This document shows, piece after piece, positions 34,601-44,951 of a DNA stretch of 64,000 bases. Each line of letters opens with the position of its first letter. The stretch's first letter is position 1. This DNA comes from Limnomonas spitsbergensis (Eukaryota > Chlorophyta > Chlorophyceae > Chlamydomonadales). The notes under the pieces are model-generated. The model searched no databases, was not told where the DNA came from, and was given only the letters and a program-made list of their open reading frames with translations. A program made the position numbers and the translations under genes. The stretch covers positions 3,251,001 to 3,315,000 of the forward strand of contig JAYJMM010000004.1 of the NCBI GenBank assembly GCA_037349105.1, read 5' to 3'.

Positions 34601-37600
34601 CTGCTGCTGCTACTGCTCATGTCGGGGCTGCTGCCGTGGCCGTCATGGCTGCTGTTGCGGAGCGTGTGTCTCTGACAGCCTCGAAACCGTTCAGTGATGC
34701 AGCATGGCCTCTGCAGCAGAGTGGCCAGCAACAGAGGCCGCAACAGCACCTAATGCAGCAACACCTAATGCAACAACACCAACACGGTCCGCAACCACAC
34801 CAGCTGCAGGAGCAGCGGCAGCGGCATCAGCCAGAGTGGTTCCAGTATGGGCAGCAGGTATGGCCTGACTCGGTGGGTCGTACATTAACATAGTGGGAAC
34901 TGCTTCATAATTCCTCATGAGGCTTTGTTCTCATGAGGAGTTATCAGGAGGGTTTTCAGGCTGTGCTCTCTACGCTCTCTGCTCTGGGGGCTGTGCCTTT
35001 CAACAAACCGGCTGAATGAAGCAAGTTCAAAGCAATAATATTGAGATGAAAAGGCAGGGTGAGGCTGGGTAGCCCGTTGCTGACAAACGACCACAGCATC
35101 ACCTAGCATATGCAGGGATGCAAATTGATGCAAGTTCTTATGCCAAATGCCTGAATGCTGAATGCCTGGCAGTCCTTTCAAATGCATTGCAACTGGTGAG
35201 CTGTGAGCTGCGGCCCAGGCTGCTAATTACCCTCAATTGCCACCCATCTCCCAATGCCTTGTGACTTATGAGTTAGGACCTACGCACACAAGAAAACTAA
35301 ACCCTAAACCCCTTACCCCAACCTCTGAACTCTAATCCCTATCCCGCACAGGCAGACAAGGCTGTCCCTGCCGAGGAGCTGCTTCGGCTGTTCACACTAT
35401 TCACACGGATCGACCCTCTCGGTGACATTGCAACATCGCTGCTGTCCAGCTTCAGGAGCAAGAAGTATGAACGGAACACCAGCGACTTGGCCCTGGGCGG
35501 CGGCACAGGTGCAAGCAGCAACAGCAACTTTGCCCTGAGCGGCAACACAGGCGCAAGCAACAACAGCAGCAGCTGGACAGTCCTGGGCAGTGATGGCGGT
35601 GGCAGTGTCAGGAGCAAGAGCAGCGGCCATGCCGTGAGAAGCAACAGCAGCAGCAGCAGCGACAGCAGGAACACCAGCATCAGGACAGGCGGCAGTGGCC
35701 CCATCACAAAGCCAGAAGCAGCCGCTTCCATCGCCTTGCAGGAGCAGCCCACAGATTTGAATTCAAATCCAGTCACAGGTTCGATTTCAAAACGACCCAC
35801 TGCATGCTCGAATTCAAGCCCCGGAGCGGGCTCGAGTTTGCACCACGGCATTGCGTTGCTAGAGAGGCTGTCCCGTGCCCGGCAGGATCTCCTGGTGACC
35901 CTGGCCGCTTCCTTCTCCGCAACTACCCACGCCGAGCCCTCTCGCACATCACGCGCAGATCCCCCCTGTTCCACATTCTGGACAAAGGCCGCTGGCGTCA
36001 TCATCCCTTCGCGGCTTTCGTCACTGCCAGACCACTCCCAGCTCCCAGCAGCGGTTTCAGCCTCTCGCCGCTTGGCCTCGCCCCCGCTCCAGCCCACAAG
36101 CTCCCCGCTCCAGCCGTTGCTCCTGTCGCAGCTTCTGGACGCGGCGGCTGCGCAGTCCGGCCTGATGTTCAGATGTGACCTGCCGTCCAGACAAGCGTGT
36201 GCGCAGATCGGCGCTGCCGTCACCGCCGCTCTGCAGCCTGCAGCAGGAGCAGCAGCCCCGCCACACACAGCAGACGGCCCGACCTCGGTGCTGCAGCGCC
36301 AAACGAACCTGTGGCAAGCCCTGTCGTCGGCGTTGATCAGAGGAGCCGACACCGCTCATCCCGATCGTCCCAAACCCAGTCCCTCGTCTGATCCCGCACC
36401 TGCCCATCATGCCCAGGCCGATCCCTCTTCTCACGCTCCCTCGAGTGCTTCTGCATATGCGCTGCCTTGCGCTCTTGACGTATCCTCTGTCCCCGTATCA
36501 GCTGAAGGAGCGCTCGGCCTCGGTCCTCAGGCCACAGCCCCCTCAGCAAGGCTACACATTTCAAACTCGGGCCAATGTCCACTCTCGGCTGCTGCTTCTT
36601 CTCATTTTGCTGCTGCTGCTGCTGCTGCTCCCTGTGCTTCATATGATGATGATGTGCCGGCCCCTGAGCTCGCTAGAGCGCTAGGTCTGCTGCAGTGCTG
36701 GGACGCTAGCCGCACCCGGCTTAAGGCACCGCAGCTCGATTCCTACGCGAGCCTTCGCAAGAATTTGAGCCCCGGCTGGGTGATGGGCCGCCTCAGCCGC
36801 CGGCGCGGCGGGTGGGGCGACATAGCAGCGGGCGCGGGACTGGCGCGGGCGCTGCAGGCGCCCAAGGTGTCCATGGGTGCGGGCGAGGGGGGGCCTGGGT
36901 GGGGCACTGAGTTTGCTTTGCATGGTGGGGCTCCACTTGTTCAGGGCTCAGGGAGGGACTGGGAGGGAGAGGCGGCAAGCAGGCGCCGACGGCTTTCTGC
37001 AGGAGACCTCCTGTTTGGCGGCATGAGCGGCGGCAGCGGGGCCAGCAATTTTAGTGGTTTTGGCGTAGGTTTTGGAGGCACAGCAGGGCAGCCCCCGGTG
37101 CCAGGTGGCAGCGCAGTTTCAGGCAACGACCTCGTTGATCGGCTGGCGCAGATGGCTGCAGACCGCTTGGTGCGGCCCGATGGCTCGGAGGGCTGCAGTT
37201 TGAATTCGAATTCAAATTCGAATTCGGAAATGAACGCCGACGCTCTGGAGGCGCTGAGCAGCGTGCTTTTGCTGGAGAATGCATCAAAGAGCGCTCGGGC
37301 TGGATCAGCTTTTTCCGGATCGGGACGCCGATCTGATCTGAGATCTGAATGCGATCTGGAGGGGCGTAGGCGGCAGGCTGAGGAGCGCAACATCTCGAAT
37401 CATCAAGCGGATCCGGAGGATGCTTCTGATCCGAAGGAATTGTTGGAAGCAGAAGAGGGTGCAGATCTGTCTGCCCCGCCTCATGACTCCCCTCCCGGCA
37501 CTCGACACTCAGCCCCGACGAGCATCCTGTGGCAACTCGCCATGCAAGAACTGGTGGGTTGTTTGCCTGCTCAACCTTGTTGAATGATCATGTAATTTGT

Positions 37601-39757
37601 GATCAATACTGATAGTGTGACGTTACTTATCAAACTCCTGACTGCTCTGCCTACTGTATGGCATTTTATTCAGACGACAAAGAAAGCTCCTCTATGTGCT
37701 TCTACAGGTACCTGAACTGGCATTTATTGGCAATTATTCGAGTTTGAAACAAGCATTCCAATGGAAAACAGCACAGGGCAATGTTTGAAATTCCTTGGAG
37801 GCTTTGGAGAGTGGTGTGGGAAAATAAAAATGACACTCTCCCACATCTCGTCGCCCGCAGGTCTGTCAGCTGCAGGCGGTGGTGCAGCATCCAGGCTCCG
37901 AAGCCGCAACATCCGTACTGCCGGCCGCAGCCGTCTTGCTGGAATGCTGCAACAGGAGCAACAACAGCTCTCCAGGTCAGGTCATGCCCACAGCATCCCT
38001 CCGACAGGCCCAGCGTTTGCTGCTGCTGGCGGCAGGCCTGGCGGCGCCCTCGCTCTCCCCCAGGCAGGCCATGCGCCTTCTGCGGCACTTACCCGGGGCC
38101 TGCCTAGGAGGTGCCTTGTCTGCTGACTCAGCGCCTAGCCGGCTAGAGGCAGCGGCTGCCCCTGTTGTTGGTCAGGAAGGGGACGAGCAAGGCGTAGCCC
38201 TCCCGCCCATGGCAACGGAATCCCCTGCTGGCATTTTGGGTGGAGGTGAGCGATGTGTTCTTGCAAGAAATGTCGGAAGGGGGGGGGGGGGGGAAGAGGA
38301 ATGGGACAGCCTGAACCCTAGACCCTCACTTTCCTGATGGCATGCAACCTGGACTCTGGATCTTGAACCCTGGACCCTGAACCCTTGACCCTAAGCCCTT
38401 GACCCTGAGCCCTTGACCCTGAACCCTTGACCCTGAACCCTTGACCCTGAACCCTTGACCCTGAACCCTTGACCCTGAACCCTTGACCCTGAACCCTGAA
38501 CCCTGAACCCTTGACCCTGAACCCTGAACCCTGAACCCTTGACCCTGAACCTTTGACCCTTGACCCTTAACCCTTGACCCTGAACCCTTGACCTTGAGCC
38601 CTTGACCCTGAACCCTTGACCCTGAACCCTGAATCCTTCACCCTGAACTCTTGACCCTGAACCCTGAATCCTTCACCCTGAACTCGTGACCCTGAATCCT
38701 TCACCCTGAACCCTTGACCTTGAACCCTGAATCCTTCATCCGGAACCCTTGGCCCTGAACCCTTGACCCTGAATCCTTCACCCTGAACCCTTGACACTGA
38801 ATCCTTCACCCTGAACCCTTGACCCTGAACCACTACCTGCCACAGGTGATATCCTTCAAGTATCCCTCCTGGTGGCCGCCCAGCTGCGGCCCGTGGCCAC
38901 GCTGCTGCCCCGGGACGACCTGCTGAACTCTCTATCAGCCCTGGTCGAGTGCTCACAGCAACACCTGCTACAGGCTACGCAACATCAGCCAAGGAAGCAA
39001 CTGCAACGACAGCCTTGTAACAACAAGGTTGAGATTCTGCAACAGGAACGGGATGCAACAACCCCTGTGGGGCCCGCCGCTGGGAGGGCTGCGGAGCCGC
39101 TACATCTGCAAGAATCACAACAGTTCCAGCAATATCTGCAGCAACAGCAGCAGCCCGGACGGCTGAAGGGCTGGGAGGTGGTGACCACCGGCGATGCTGT
39201 CGGTGCCCTGATGTCGGAGCTGCAGCGGCGCCTGCCCTCGCTCAGCACCTCCCAGCTGCTGCGGGCGGTGCTCTGTGCGGAGCAGCTGCAGCGGCAGCCG
39301 AGGCCCCTGATTGTGGCAGCTGCGAGGGAGCTGGCTGCCAGGCTCATGAGCAGAAAGGTAGGAGCGATGGAGGGGAGCTGGACTCTGTAGCGGGTGTGGG
39401 CTTTTGCTGGGATAGGAACTTGGTTCAGAGTGTCCCTCTCCCTCTCCCTTTTGATTTTGAGTGTATATGGCTTGTCAAGGAGGGGGCATGCAGGGTGGGC
39501 ACGATACACTCTGGGATCTACTACAGCAGATCCAGTGCTACCGGTTCATTTTGAATTTATCATGTCATCCTGGCACCCTCTGTTCTCGGTAGGCGCCTCG
39601 GGACGGCCGGCATGAGCCCTCGGTCAAGAGCCCGACATCACATCATGGCTGGGCCCTCACACGCATGCTGGCGGTTCTGGAGCGACAAGGGATCTCAGAG
39701 CCGACCCTGCTGCACTGTGACGCTTTGAACGCCGCAGCCGGAGCGCACAGAAGGTGA
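16653..39757 (+). CDS. Gene B: giant HPR/RAP-like helical-repeat protein
   Basis: Exons: 16653-17352, 17530-17675, 18065-18415, 19202-19264, 19717-20430, 28290-28371, 28957-29059, 29500-32538, 34380-34857, 35352-37553, 37861-38245, 38846-39357, 39593-39757 (TGA). All junctions are GT-AG and in phase, giving about 2,979 aa. The N-terminus (MGGPSPPPRSLFACLSA, then RRN) could be an organelle-targeting leader. Repeated amphipathic helices resemble heptatricopeptide/RAP or FASTK-like proteins: SLADIAAFASAWG, EASAADLWAFCSVLQ, VWEPGFWAAVATRVAHLA, AEKLLAAARSGLGQNTLLRA, LSTSQLLRAVLCAEQLQ. Long Gln, Asn/Ser and Ala runs separate them. A role in organelle RNA processing or translation is inference from fold type. 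Exons 1-2, exon 6 (weak donor) and the last exon are the weakest parts; the AGAAG|GTGACA before the stop could also be a donor leading to further exons. Intron 5 is 7.9 kb and carries an antisense LINE. Confidence 0.68.
16962..17032 (+). repeat. 15-bp repeat in coding sequence of gene B exon 1
   Basis: About five copies of AGCCCAGCCATGCAC, encoding QPCTA units. Confidence 0.85.
17750..17949. mobile_element. MITE-like element, family 1, better-preserved copy
   Basis: Starts TACCGTAGATTTGATTTGCC and ends with the inverted GGCAAAGCAAATCTACGGTA, a terminal inverted repeat of about 27 bp. It is 200 bp long, has no ORF, and lies in intron 2 of gene B. Confidence 0.85.
20571..21363. repeat. G-rich ~20 bp minisatellite, left array
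   Basis: About 35-40 copies of GCAGGTGTTGTAAGG plus a G run of variable length. Adjacent G4+ runs on the plus strand could form G-quadruplexes. It borders the 3' end of the LINE. Confidence 0.95.
21610..25325 (-). pseudogene. LINE ORF2: APE endonuclease + reverse transcriptase, one frameshift
   Basis: The first part (25325 down to about 22830) holds an apurinic-type endonuclease (VLSWNIGG near the start, ISGDLNART, and FDHVPIFLTV where related elements usually have SDH), then a reverse transcriptase with DYRGIAVGTALSKLYS, QAGFRHGRGTPDNAF, AAFIDFRKAYDCIDRD, GVKQGDPLSPLLF and the catalytic LLYADDLVLF. After NALTVNI the frame breaks at an A-run near 22829-22836. The next frame continues the homology (SEAVVFNQKY) through to a C-terminal zinc-knuckle-like Cys/His cluster (CRCCNLKC then H and C) and a stop at 21610. 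One missing A explains the break. No ATG begins the frame; the listed start is a TTG codon. The enzyme would nick target DNA and reverse-transcribe the element RNA in place. Confidence 0.92.
25377..26471 (-). CDS. LINE ORF1 protein (coiled coil, RNA-binding type)
   Basis: A 364-aa ORF starting at a true ATG. The middle (roughly residues 55-190) is rich in Glu, Lys, Arg and Gln, and looks like a coiled coil. The C-terminal part (roughly 235-364) contains ITGLAESPHEGQAETAHRV, then KIKFSVSSAREAEDVV and VHRKLWPQFKAAKEKGIPAY, which resembles the RRM-plus-C-terminal-domain region of L1-type ORF1 proteins. Such proteins coat the element RNA. It ends with a TAG that lies in the same frame as ORF2, 18 codons ahead of the conserved ORF2 start of homology. 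Confidence 0.85.
   Translation of the reverse strand: MQFMHRQGGLQRQPCFSPIVTRARALQQTKGSSISGVSQPAMIPADVNNMDDIIQELDNLSAAAVPEISSGTIIAEVRAGFQAQNERFDLFQTWCQSLLARTEELEQSRKDLQTGMEEMRSHIIVLEEAAETTKILLSKNVAEAKQRQLKEDISAKSMSDSMAELLQWKMKKEAEVALAPPSAWASRPAAPPGFEMEAFKAVVAEKLAAAVKEVEAAGVRAAAVCGRGGGNAGSGNSSMQFTITGLAESPHEGQAETAHRVHNAVFQLMGLRIGVRDAQRVGTGGDQLRKIKFSVSSAREAEDVVNLRRNLYRTGVSILDTLTPAELEVHRKLWPQFKAAKEKGIPAYFKRACLFVRGEEVKSI
26606..28012. repeat. G-rich ~20 bp minisatellite, right array
   Basis: About 70 copies of the same unit as at 20571-21363, bordering the 5' end of the LINE. The right part is more regular (GTTGAAAGGGTGGGGCAG). Confidence 0.95.
28860..28950. repeat. ~36 bp tandem repeat before gene B exon 7
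   Basis: Three copies of a unit with CCCCCCTGCCTTGAGCC and TTCCCCACCCTGTGC. It ends at the acceptor of exon 7 and so forms its pyrimidine tract. Confidence 0.8.
29030..29395 (+). repeat. Degenerate tandem copies of gene B exon 7 end plus donor
   Basis: AGCCGAGCTTGCCGCCGGGT followed by GCTGCAGGTAGG ends exon 7. It recurs almost exactly at 29133-29172, and two more degenerate ~107 bp copies share GGGAGAGG(G/T)ACAGGAC and CTTCTTTAACG. Confidence 0.8.
32568..32763. mobile_element. MITE-like element, family 2
   Basis: Left end CACTGTTTATTG, right end CTAAAAGAATAACTG (inverted). Shares CTGCTGCTTGGGCCACCGGCC-type interior with the copy at 56623. In the intron after exon 8 of gene B, beginning 30 bp from the donor. 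Confidence 0.75.
32870..33560. repeat. ~54 bp tandem array in gene B intron
   Basis: About twelve copies of a unit with GCACTGCCATGCTGCCTGCA and TGGCCACAGGC, after exon 8 of gene B. Confidence 0.93.
33595..33965. repeat. ~65 bp tandem array in gene B intron
   Basis: Five to six copies with CTGTCAGCTGTCGTGCATGA and GACAGCTAGGCTCAAACC. Confidence 0.9.
38355..38830. repeat. 14-bp CCCTGAACCCTTGA-type array
   Basis: About 33 copies of variable 7-15 bp units filling the intron before gene B exon 12. Superficially telomere-like but lacking CCCTAAAA. Confidence 0.92.
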
Positions 39758-39894
39758 CAGATTCGCCTTTATGTTTTGTGTTTCGATTAGCGTCAATGTG
39801 TCGGGCCTCGTCTTTGGTTCGCTTGTGTGGCCAAATGGTGAATATGGAGACGGGGACTTTTTGCATGTGATAGGGCAGCTGCATCCTCGGCCCT

Positions 39895-40585
39895 GTCTAC
39901 TGGTTTATCTTGCTGCCCGGAACAGTAGCAGGCATCCCTGTCTGATGGATTATCTTGCTGCCCCCCCACCCACCCACCCATGACCATCCCACCCACCTGT
40001 ACCCCTCCCCGGGACAGTAGCAGGCATCCCTGTCTGATGGATTATCTTGCTGCCCCCCCACCCACCCACCCATGACCATCCCACCCACCTGTACCCCTCC
40101 CCGGGACAGTAGCAGGCATCCCTGTCTGATGGATTATCTTGCTGCCCCCCCACCCACCCACCCATGACCATCCCACCCACCTGTACCCCTCCCCGGGACA
40201 GTAGCAGGCATCCCTGTCTGATGGATTATCTTGCTGCCCCCCCACCCACCCACCCATGACCATCCCACCCACCTGTACCCCTCCCCGGGACAGTAGCAGG
40301 CATCCCTGTCTGATGGATTATCTTGCTGCCCCCCCACCCACCCACCCATGACCATCCCACCCACCTGTACCCCTCCCCGGGACAGTAGCAGGCATCCCTG
40401 TCTGATGGATTATCTTGCTGCCCCCCCCACCCACCCATGACCATCCCACCCAACTGTACCCCTCCCCGGGACAGTAGCAGGCATCCCTGTCTGATGGATT
40501 ATCTTGCTGCCCCCCCACCCACCCACCCATGACCATCCCACCCACCTTTTCCCCTCCCCGGGACAGTAGCAGGCATCTCTGCCAT
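39895..40585. repeat. 92-bp tandem array in or near the gene B 3' UTR
   Basis: About seven copies of a 92 bp unit with GGACAGTAGCAGGCATCCCT and a CCCACCCACCCACCC stretch. It begins ~140 bp after the proposed gene B stop. Confidence 0.95.
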
Positions 40586-40680
40586 CCCTAAACAGGAACA
40601 GGTGAATGGCGAATGCTTCCCTGCTGCTGAATTCCGCTGCCCGATGTCTGACCAGGCACCCTTCAGGAGCACGCTTGTTG

Positions 40681-40685
40681 TGTAA
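40681..40685 (+). terminator. Possible polyadenylation signal of gene B
   Basis: TGTAA following the 92-bp array. If used, the array would be part of the 3' UTR. Confidence 0.3.
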
Positions 40686-40739
40686 AGCTCAGAGTCGAGG
40701 CCTGGGTAAGACGGCGGATGGGCAGCGGACAACATTTGG

Positions 40740-42590
40740 AAGCTAGTGAGGACCAGGGCTTCAAATCGCTGACCTTGAAGTTACCGAGGAGGTCAACACT
40801 GAAGTATGAAATAACTCCAAGCCAGTGTGTTTATTTTCATTTGCTATTACTTGGAGCGCAATAAAGCGACGAATTCATTTTTTTATTTGATAACGAGGCT
40901 GCAACGGCCTGCAGCACTGCACAAATTTGATATTTGTTGTTTCGTGTTATGAACCTCTATTATGAACAGTACCGGTATCGAAGGGGTGTTGGTTTCTGAA
41001 CAAAGTGGACCGTATTTTCAGATTGCTGGGGCCCAGTGCCCGCCCCTTTAAAGTATCATAGAAGGCTACTCGCATTATTTGCCCACGGTACTACTGTAGG
41101 AGGTGCTCCCAGCTATCTCACAGCAGGCAATAGGCAGGTAGGTGAGCAAAACTACTAATAAATTAAACCTTGGGCTACTGGCAATCTGGAAGGTGCTGGA
41201 GAGGGGGGGGGAGGCTTGGGTCTGCGGGTGAGAGCGGTAGAGGCAAGTCATCATGACAGGTCGTGGCTATGGACTTGATATGTAGGGGTGCACAAGTCCT
41301 CCTGGAAGACATGGTCTCCCTCAGGCACTTGCACTTTTCCCGCCAGACCTGCTGCAAGGCTCTTCGCGATTGCAGGTGACACAATAACAGAAGTAACGCA
41401 TTGTGACATGACTTAAGGAGACAATCATGGCAAAGCAACATGCAGGAAGAGTTTACTGACCCTTGGAGGTCCAGTCGCGGCCCGTGTGAGCTTATGCGTT
41501 GGGCTGTTATGAAGCACGTCTAGACGGGCTGTATCGCTGGAATGGTGTGTAAGTAATACATCACCGACTTTCATGTTTTTTGCATGGCAGGGCTGCATGC
41601 ACGCTTAAAAGACCTTGAGGCTATTTTAGTCCTGAGCCTTTTCCTTACAAATTTTCGTACCTGCCCAGTACTTACAAGCGCTCCCCCCTCTTAATGCTTG
41701 CCTTCAAGGAAATGGCCCACGTACAGATCGGGCTTGCACATGTAAATTTGCGGCCGAAATCGAGGCATGGGCATTGATTTTTGATTTAAAAGGGTATGCA
41801 CCGTTCTGAACCTAGAAGCAACACCCATCCCTTGGTTTTTGGTATAAATCCTTGTTGATCACATTCACCGAAAAACAAGCATTGAAATACCGGTACATGC
41901 ATGGCATATCGTCCACCGCCCAGGCCATTTTTGTGGACGCTCACTGCATCTACCCAGACAGCACGTCCATTCATTTAGCACCCTGGAGACCGTTGTTGTA
42001 TAATAAACAAAGGTGCTCATACCTAGGAACAGGCCTGCCTGGGCTTAGGCCAGTCTTCGGCTCTTCAAGAGGCAAACACCTGAAATGATGAAAACATATC
42101 AATACATATCAGATTCCGAGTACCATACGGCAGGTAACGGCAGTGTGACATCTCTAGCCTAATAGCTTGGAGGTAAATGCATTGAGGGCACCCTGGAAGA
42201 CCATCTGCTGGATCATGCAAGCTTAGAATGTGCCCGGCTGGCCTGGTCTACCACCTGTGTCTCAGGCTCAATGGCTCAGGATGCTAGTGGCATGCCCGCC
42301 CCACGGCCTGCATCCAGGGCTCTAATGCTCATGAATTCATGATGTAAGGAACACGAGGGTTCATACAACAAATATAAACTTGTTTGCCAGCCATACCAGC
42401 GGTCCCCTAGGAAAGCCTGCTGTTAGCGCAACTGATGAATTGATGATGTAAGGAGCATGCTTGCAGTCAGCCTCCTCCGCCGCCTTCATCTGGCGTGCAA
42501 AAGCTCATTCCCCCTGCTGGCTACTGTCTCGCTCCGTGACCTTGCGCTGGATGGTTGCATGCTTCTTGCCCGCTGTCAGCCCTCTCCTGG
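40740..42590. other. Region between convergent genes B and D
   Basis: No supported exon. Two TACCGGTA palindromes lie at about 40972 and 41890. It should contain the gene D 3' UTR on the minus strand. Confidence 0.5.
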
Positions 42591-42593
42591 GCC

Positions 42594-44894
42594 TCATCTA
42601 TGATGGGTAGGTCCTTGAAACGGAGACGTCACGGCGGCAGGCCTGGGGCTTGGTGGGGTGGGGCCAGGGATCGGGTATGTGGGAGGTGCGGGCTCGGGGT
42701 ACTGAGGGGCGGGAGGGGCGCCTGGGTACTGCGATGGGGGCCCTCCTGGATACTGTGGGGGAGGTGCTCCTGGGTACTGAGGTGGAGGCGCACCCGAGTA
42801 TTGAGGTGGGGCCCCTCCTGGAAACTGCGGGGCAGGAGGAGGTGCTCCTGGGTACTGTGGGGGAGGCGCTCCCGGATACTGTGATGGGGACCCTCCTGGA
42901 TACTGTGGGGGAGGCGCTCCCGGATACTGTGGTGGGGGCCCTCCTGGATACTGTAGTGGAGGTGCTCCTGGGTATTGAGGTGGGGGCCCTCCTGGATATG
43001 GAGGGGGAGGCCCTCCTGGGTATTGAGGTGGGGGCCCTCCGGGGTATTGAGGTGGGGGCCCTCCTGGATACTGCGGGAGAGGCCCTCCGGGGTACTGTGG
43101 GGGCGTTCCCGGTGTCCCGCCCTGTAGGAGCTGGCTGGGATCTGTGGCCTGGGCTGCTTGCGGCTCACCCACACCGGGTGGAGCGGCCGCTGTGCCGGCA
43201 GCTTGACCTGCATGGGTAGCATGGGTAGTATGGGTAGCATGGCTTGCATGGGTTGTATAGGTAGGATGAGAAGAAAAGCATGGACAACATGGTAGAGCAG
43301 GATATATTCCATTGGCACATTTTATTTAGTCATTGAATATGGATCATTAATGCTCAAGCTATACTCCTTTTGACCCACCCTGCCCCTAAATATATGACAT
43401 CTGACTAAGCATGCAAAACATAGAGATGCACTAAGAGTCTAAGATGCACTTCAGATACTTAAAATTGTTTGTAATCACACAAATGGTCATCCAGCCTAGG
43501 CCTGCCAGAATGCATTTGCTTACCCCTCATGCCTGCTAAACAATCATGAGATACCGTACTTCATAAGATAATGTGTCTCTGTATGTGAAATATTTCGCGT
43601 GGGGCATTGACTGGGACTTGCCCTGGCTGAACCTACCTCTTTTTTTAAACATACGTTTTCAGTGGTGTATAATCTAGACCCCTGACCCTATACTGTAAAT
43701 CCTACGCCAAGGTCATGCAGCTGGAAAAAGCAGGAATGTGACCTCGGGTGCCCAGTCTAGGGTTTAGGGTCTAAGACTTAAAGGGTTATAGCAGGTGTGT
43801 GCTCTACTGATCTCTGGTGCCTAATCAAGGGTTTGGGGTTAAAAGGTTTTATCAGAGATTTCAGATGTGATCTCTGGTGTCGGGTTAAGTGTTTAGGGTT
43901 TAGGGTCTATAGTGGGTGTGTAATCTTTGGAGCCCAGTGCTTAAATGAATATAGCCCTCAAGGGTTCTCTACCCCGATAGATGCTGTGACCAATGCTCTA
44001 CGTAAGACGCTGAAATCACGTCTAACCCTCCCATGGCAAATAAGTAAACTAACGTCTTGCCACCTGTTGTACACTCCTCTTAAGTGCACCAAACACCTCG
44101 TGCTCACATTCACAAAATAATGACCCTCGGGAGGTCCTGCCCGGTGCCCCTTTCCTGTCCTCTACCCTGGGTAGGAGCTGTGATGACATCTTACCCTCCC
44201 CGGGCTGAATGGTGCCCTGGTGCATGCGTGGTAAGTAGTACTTCACCCGCATGAAGCTTGGCCACCAGCGCGTGAGGGCCAGCAAGGCCACCTAAGGGCC
44301 ATGCAGGGGGGAGAAGCATGTGGAGATTAAAAATGTCAGGCTTCCTATTTCCTAGGAGCACTAAGCAAATCGGACAGAAGTGCTTGTTAAGGGTCCATGA
44401 TCAGTTTGAAAACGAACACCCCAGAGCCCCACGAAAAGAGTCCTGGACCCTCACAGCCTCACCCAAGCCTTCGGGTGTGAAGGAGCAAGGCAAAGAAAAC
44501 GTCTGGCACGAGTTTTATAAGTGTATTTTCGCAGCCCTAGCCGCCTCATCGGTCACAACCCACCCACACCAGCATCAGCATCAATTAACACCGCAGCCCA
44601 CCAGCATCAGTTAAGACCAGCATCAGCATCAGCATCAGCATCAGCATCAGCACCAGCACCAGCATCAGCATCAGCACCAGCATCAGCACCAGCATCAGCA
44701 TCAGCATCAGCATCAGCACCAGCATCAGCATCAGAACCAGCATCAGCATCAGAACCAGCATCAGCATCAGGTAACACCGCAACCCTGACCGTCTCATCAT
44801 TCCCCACACACCAGCATCAGGTATGGCAACACATAGTTGAAGACAATGTTGAGTGGATCCATCTTTTTGCTCCCCAGGACGTACGGGATCTACA

Positions 44895-44951
<57 letters not shown>

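Noticed and set aside
38355..38830. Telomere-like CCCTGAACCC repeats
   Set aside because: The unit is irregular and is not the algal telomere CCCTAAAA; it fills an intron between two phase-matched exons.
41175..41441. Minus-strand ORF with RRALQQVWREKCKCLRET
   Set aside because: Lacks a convincing acceptor and has no neighbouring exons in phase.
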